From: Ptychodera flava
Lineage: Eukaryota > Hemichordata > Enteropneusta > Ptychoderidae
Length of the DNA: 64,000 nt
Direction of reading: 5' to 3'
Assembly: GCF_041260155.1 (NCBI RefSeq)
Contig: NW_027248279.1
Coordinates: 1,046,001 to 1,110,000, forward strand
Of this stretch, positions 62,801 through 64,000 are shown piece after piece (position 1 is the stretch's first letter; each line of letters opens with the position of its first letter). The position numbers were made by a program, and so were the translations under genes. The notes beneath the pieces are model-generated. The model ran no database searches and was not told the origin of the DNA. It was given only the letters and a program-made list of their open reading frames with translations.

Positions 62801-64000
62801 TACCCTGCCCAGGTTGCATTGTTGGAGTTGGATACCCTTGTACCACAGGGGTCTGTCCAGTTGGAAATGCATACTGCCCAAACGGTGCGCTAACAGGCAT
62901 GGTGGAGTTATTACACATCTGCTGTTCACTGACCGCTGGTCCACTTGACAATGTATACGGGTTAAACTGGGTGCCAGCAGGTATGGATGAGGTATTGTAC
63001 ATCGGTTGCCCACTGACTGGTGGTCTGTTGTAGTTAGACGGGGCATTACCTGCGTGTTGCTGTGGGACTGCACGATGCAGGGTACTGTTTACACTTGTAT
63101 GTGGGCTAGCTGATACACCTGGTTGGCTTTGTACTGGTGTGTACTGATTTGCTGTGTTTTGATGTGATTGCATCACGTTGTTGCCTGAGGTGGTACCCGC
63201 AGCAGTCTGCACTGCTTGTGGTGCTGAGTTTGGAACAACAGCTGGGCTATTCAACAGACTGCCACCATCACTGCTCACAGGGTGTACCTGTTGGTTGGGT
63301 TGATGTAAGACTGTTGTTTGCTGACTGGAAACCCTGCGGGTTGCTTGTTGTGTGTTAGCTGTGTTTGGAGTAGAAGTAAGTGGTTGTCCCTGCTCGTTCA
63401 ACACAGTACATAAAGTATGATCATAATGTAACATTTTGTTTTGTGGTTGATGTGCAGCATGTGATCTACCAGTTGCTGGTGTCAAACTATAATTTGTTTT
63501 GCCCGTAGGCGGATGACGTACATTAGGATTCATCGCTGGGGTGGACAACTGGTGATCTGACTTAGTGGTTTGCATAGGCACCCCATCTTCTACACAATTT
63601 TGAAGTGATGGGTTCACCCCACTACCGGGCACTAGACTGTGTGCCATGATGCAAAACTGATACAAAGATAGATACACAATATAGTAGGATATAAAACCTT
63701 ACAGTGTGCAAGAAAAAGAAAAACAACTTTTCTACACAGTAATACTAATATTACTAAAATACTAGTAGCAAACACTGTACAACGTCCCCAAATACACAGA
63801 GGCAAACATGTACTGTACTCTGTAAAATAATACCTGTGAGTACACAAAAAAAACTTATACATCGGTATCACACACCGTGTATGTTCAATAAATAGAACAT
63901 CACACTGAATACCCTTTGATATGAATACTATGTTACAGCACAGTGTTTCTAAGATGTAACTGTACTCTCCCTGAAACGTGATCACTGGCCCAATTAAGCA
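56374..64000 (-). mobile_element. Ty3/Gypsy LTR retrotransposon fossil, copy C (runs off the window)
   Basis: The best preserved copy. Gag lies at about 61780-63650 (CYLCGQEGHYARGC zinc knuckle), protease at about 61310-61720, a long reverse transcriptase/RNase H/integrase-entry frame at 58971-60920, and integrase plus extension at 57032-58990. It shows the order gag-PR-RT-RH-IN typical of Ty3/Gypsy, with a GPY/F-like module after the integrase core. It is still broken, with about five breaks. The leader and outer 5' LTR lie beyond the right edge. Confidence 0.9.

Noticed and set aside
41981-63358. Plus-strand open frames through the Gypsy array (cysteine/leucine-rich, up to 141 codons)
   Set aside because: Shadows of minus-strand gag and pol; they recur in all three copies for that reason.

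Overview
This window is animal nuclear DNA: AT-rich, with long introns (GT donors, AG acceptors), microsatellites and many dispersed transposable elements. The host genes pair ZU5/UPA-type beta domains with a GT4-type glycosyltransferase. The retroelements include Penelope-like elements and a Ty3/Gypsy element primed by tRNA-Trp. This mix fits a marine invertebrate, most likely a non-vertebrate deuterostome (cephalochordate, hemichordate or echinoderm). The assignment is inferred from protein style and repeat content, not from a marker gene.

Layout. (1) 0.4-8.1 kb, plus strand: 'gene 1', whose 5' end lies outside the window. Its exons encode ZU5-like modules, a UPA-like segment, charged linkers and a GT-B fold glycosyltransferase with an intact E-x7-E motif. 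(2) 8.1-35.7 kb: no complete gene. It holds a decayed Ig-domain exon (17.4-17.7 kb), several non-autonomous DNA elements, an element with a ~146-bp internal tandem array (20.8-22.6 kb), two Penelope-like fragments with hammerhead-ribozyme-like motifs (23.5-24.4 and 26.5-27.4 kb), and a three-copy degenerate repeat family (13.7-14.9, 29.8-31.2 and 32.0-33.7 kb). (3) 35.7-39.2 kb, plus strand: 'gene 2', a stand-alone paralogue of the gene 1 glycosyltransferase in which both glutamates of E-x7-E are replaced. (4) 40.2-64.0 kb, minus strand: three head-to-tail, nearly identical copies of one young but broken Ty3/Gypsy element, sharing LTRs, inserted next to a TA microsatellite and running off the right end.

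The two glycosyltransferase genes are the biological centre. Their catalytic exons are entered through an intron of the same phase (2), so they are paralogues. One is fused behind ZU5/UPA modules, domains known from UNC5, ankyrins and PIDD, and keeps catalytic residues. The other looks like a catalytically dead partner. A sensor/effector or regulator/pseudoenzyme relationship is inference only. Both genes show single-base frame changes inside exons. These are either decay or assembly indels, and reads or transcripts would decide.
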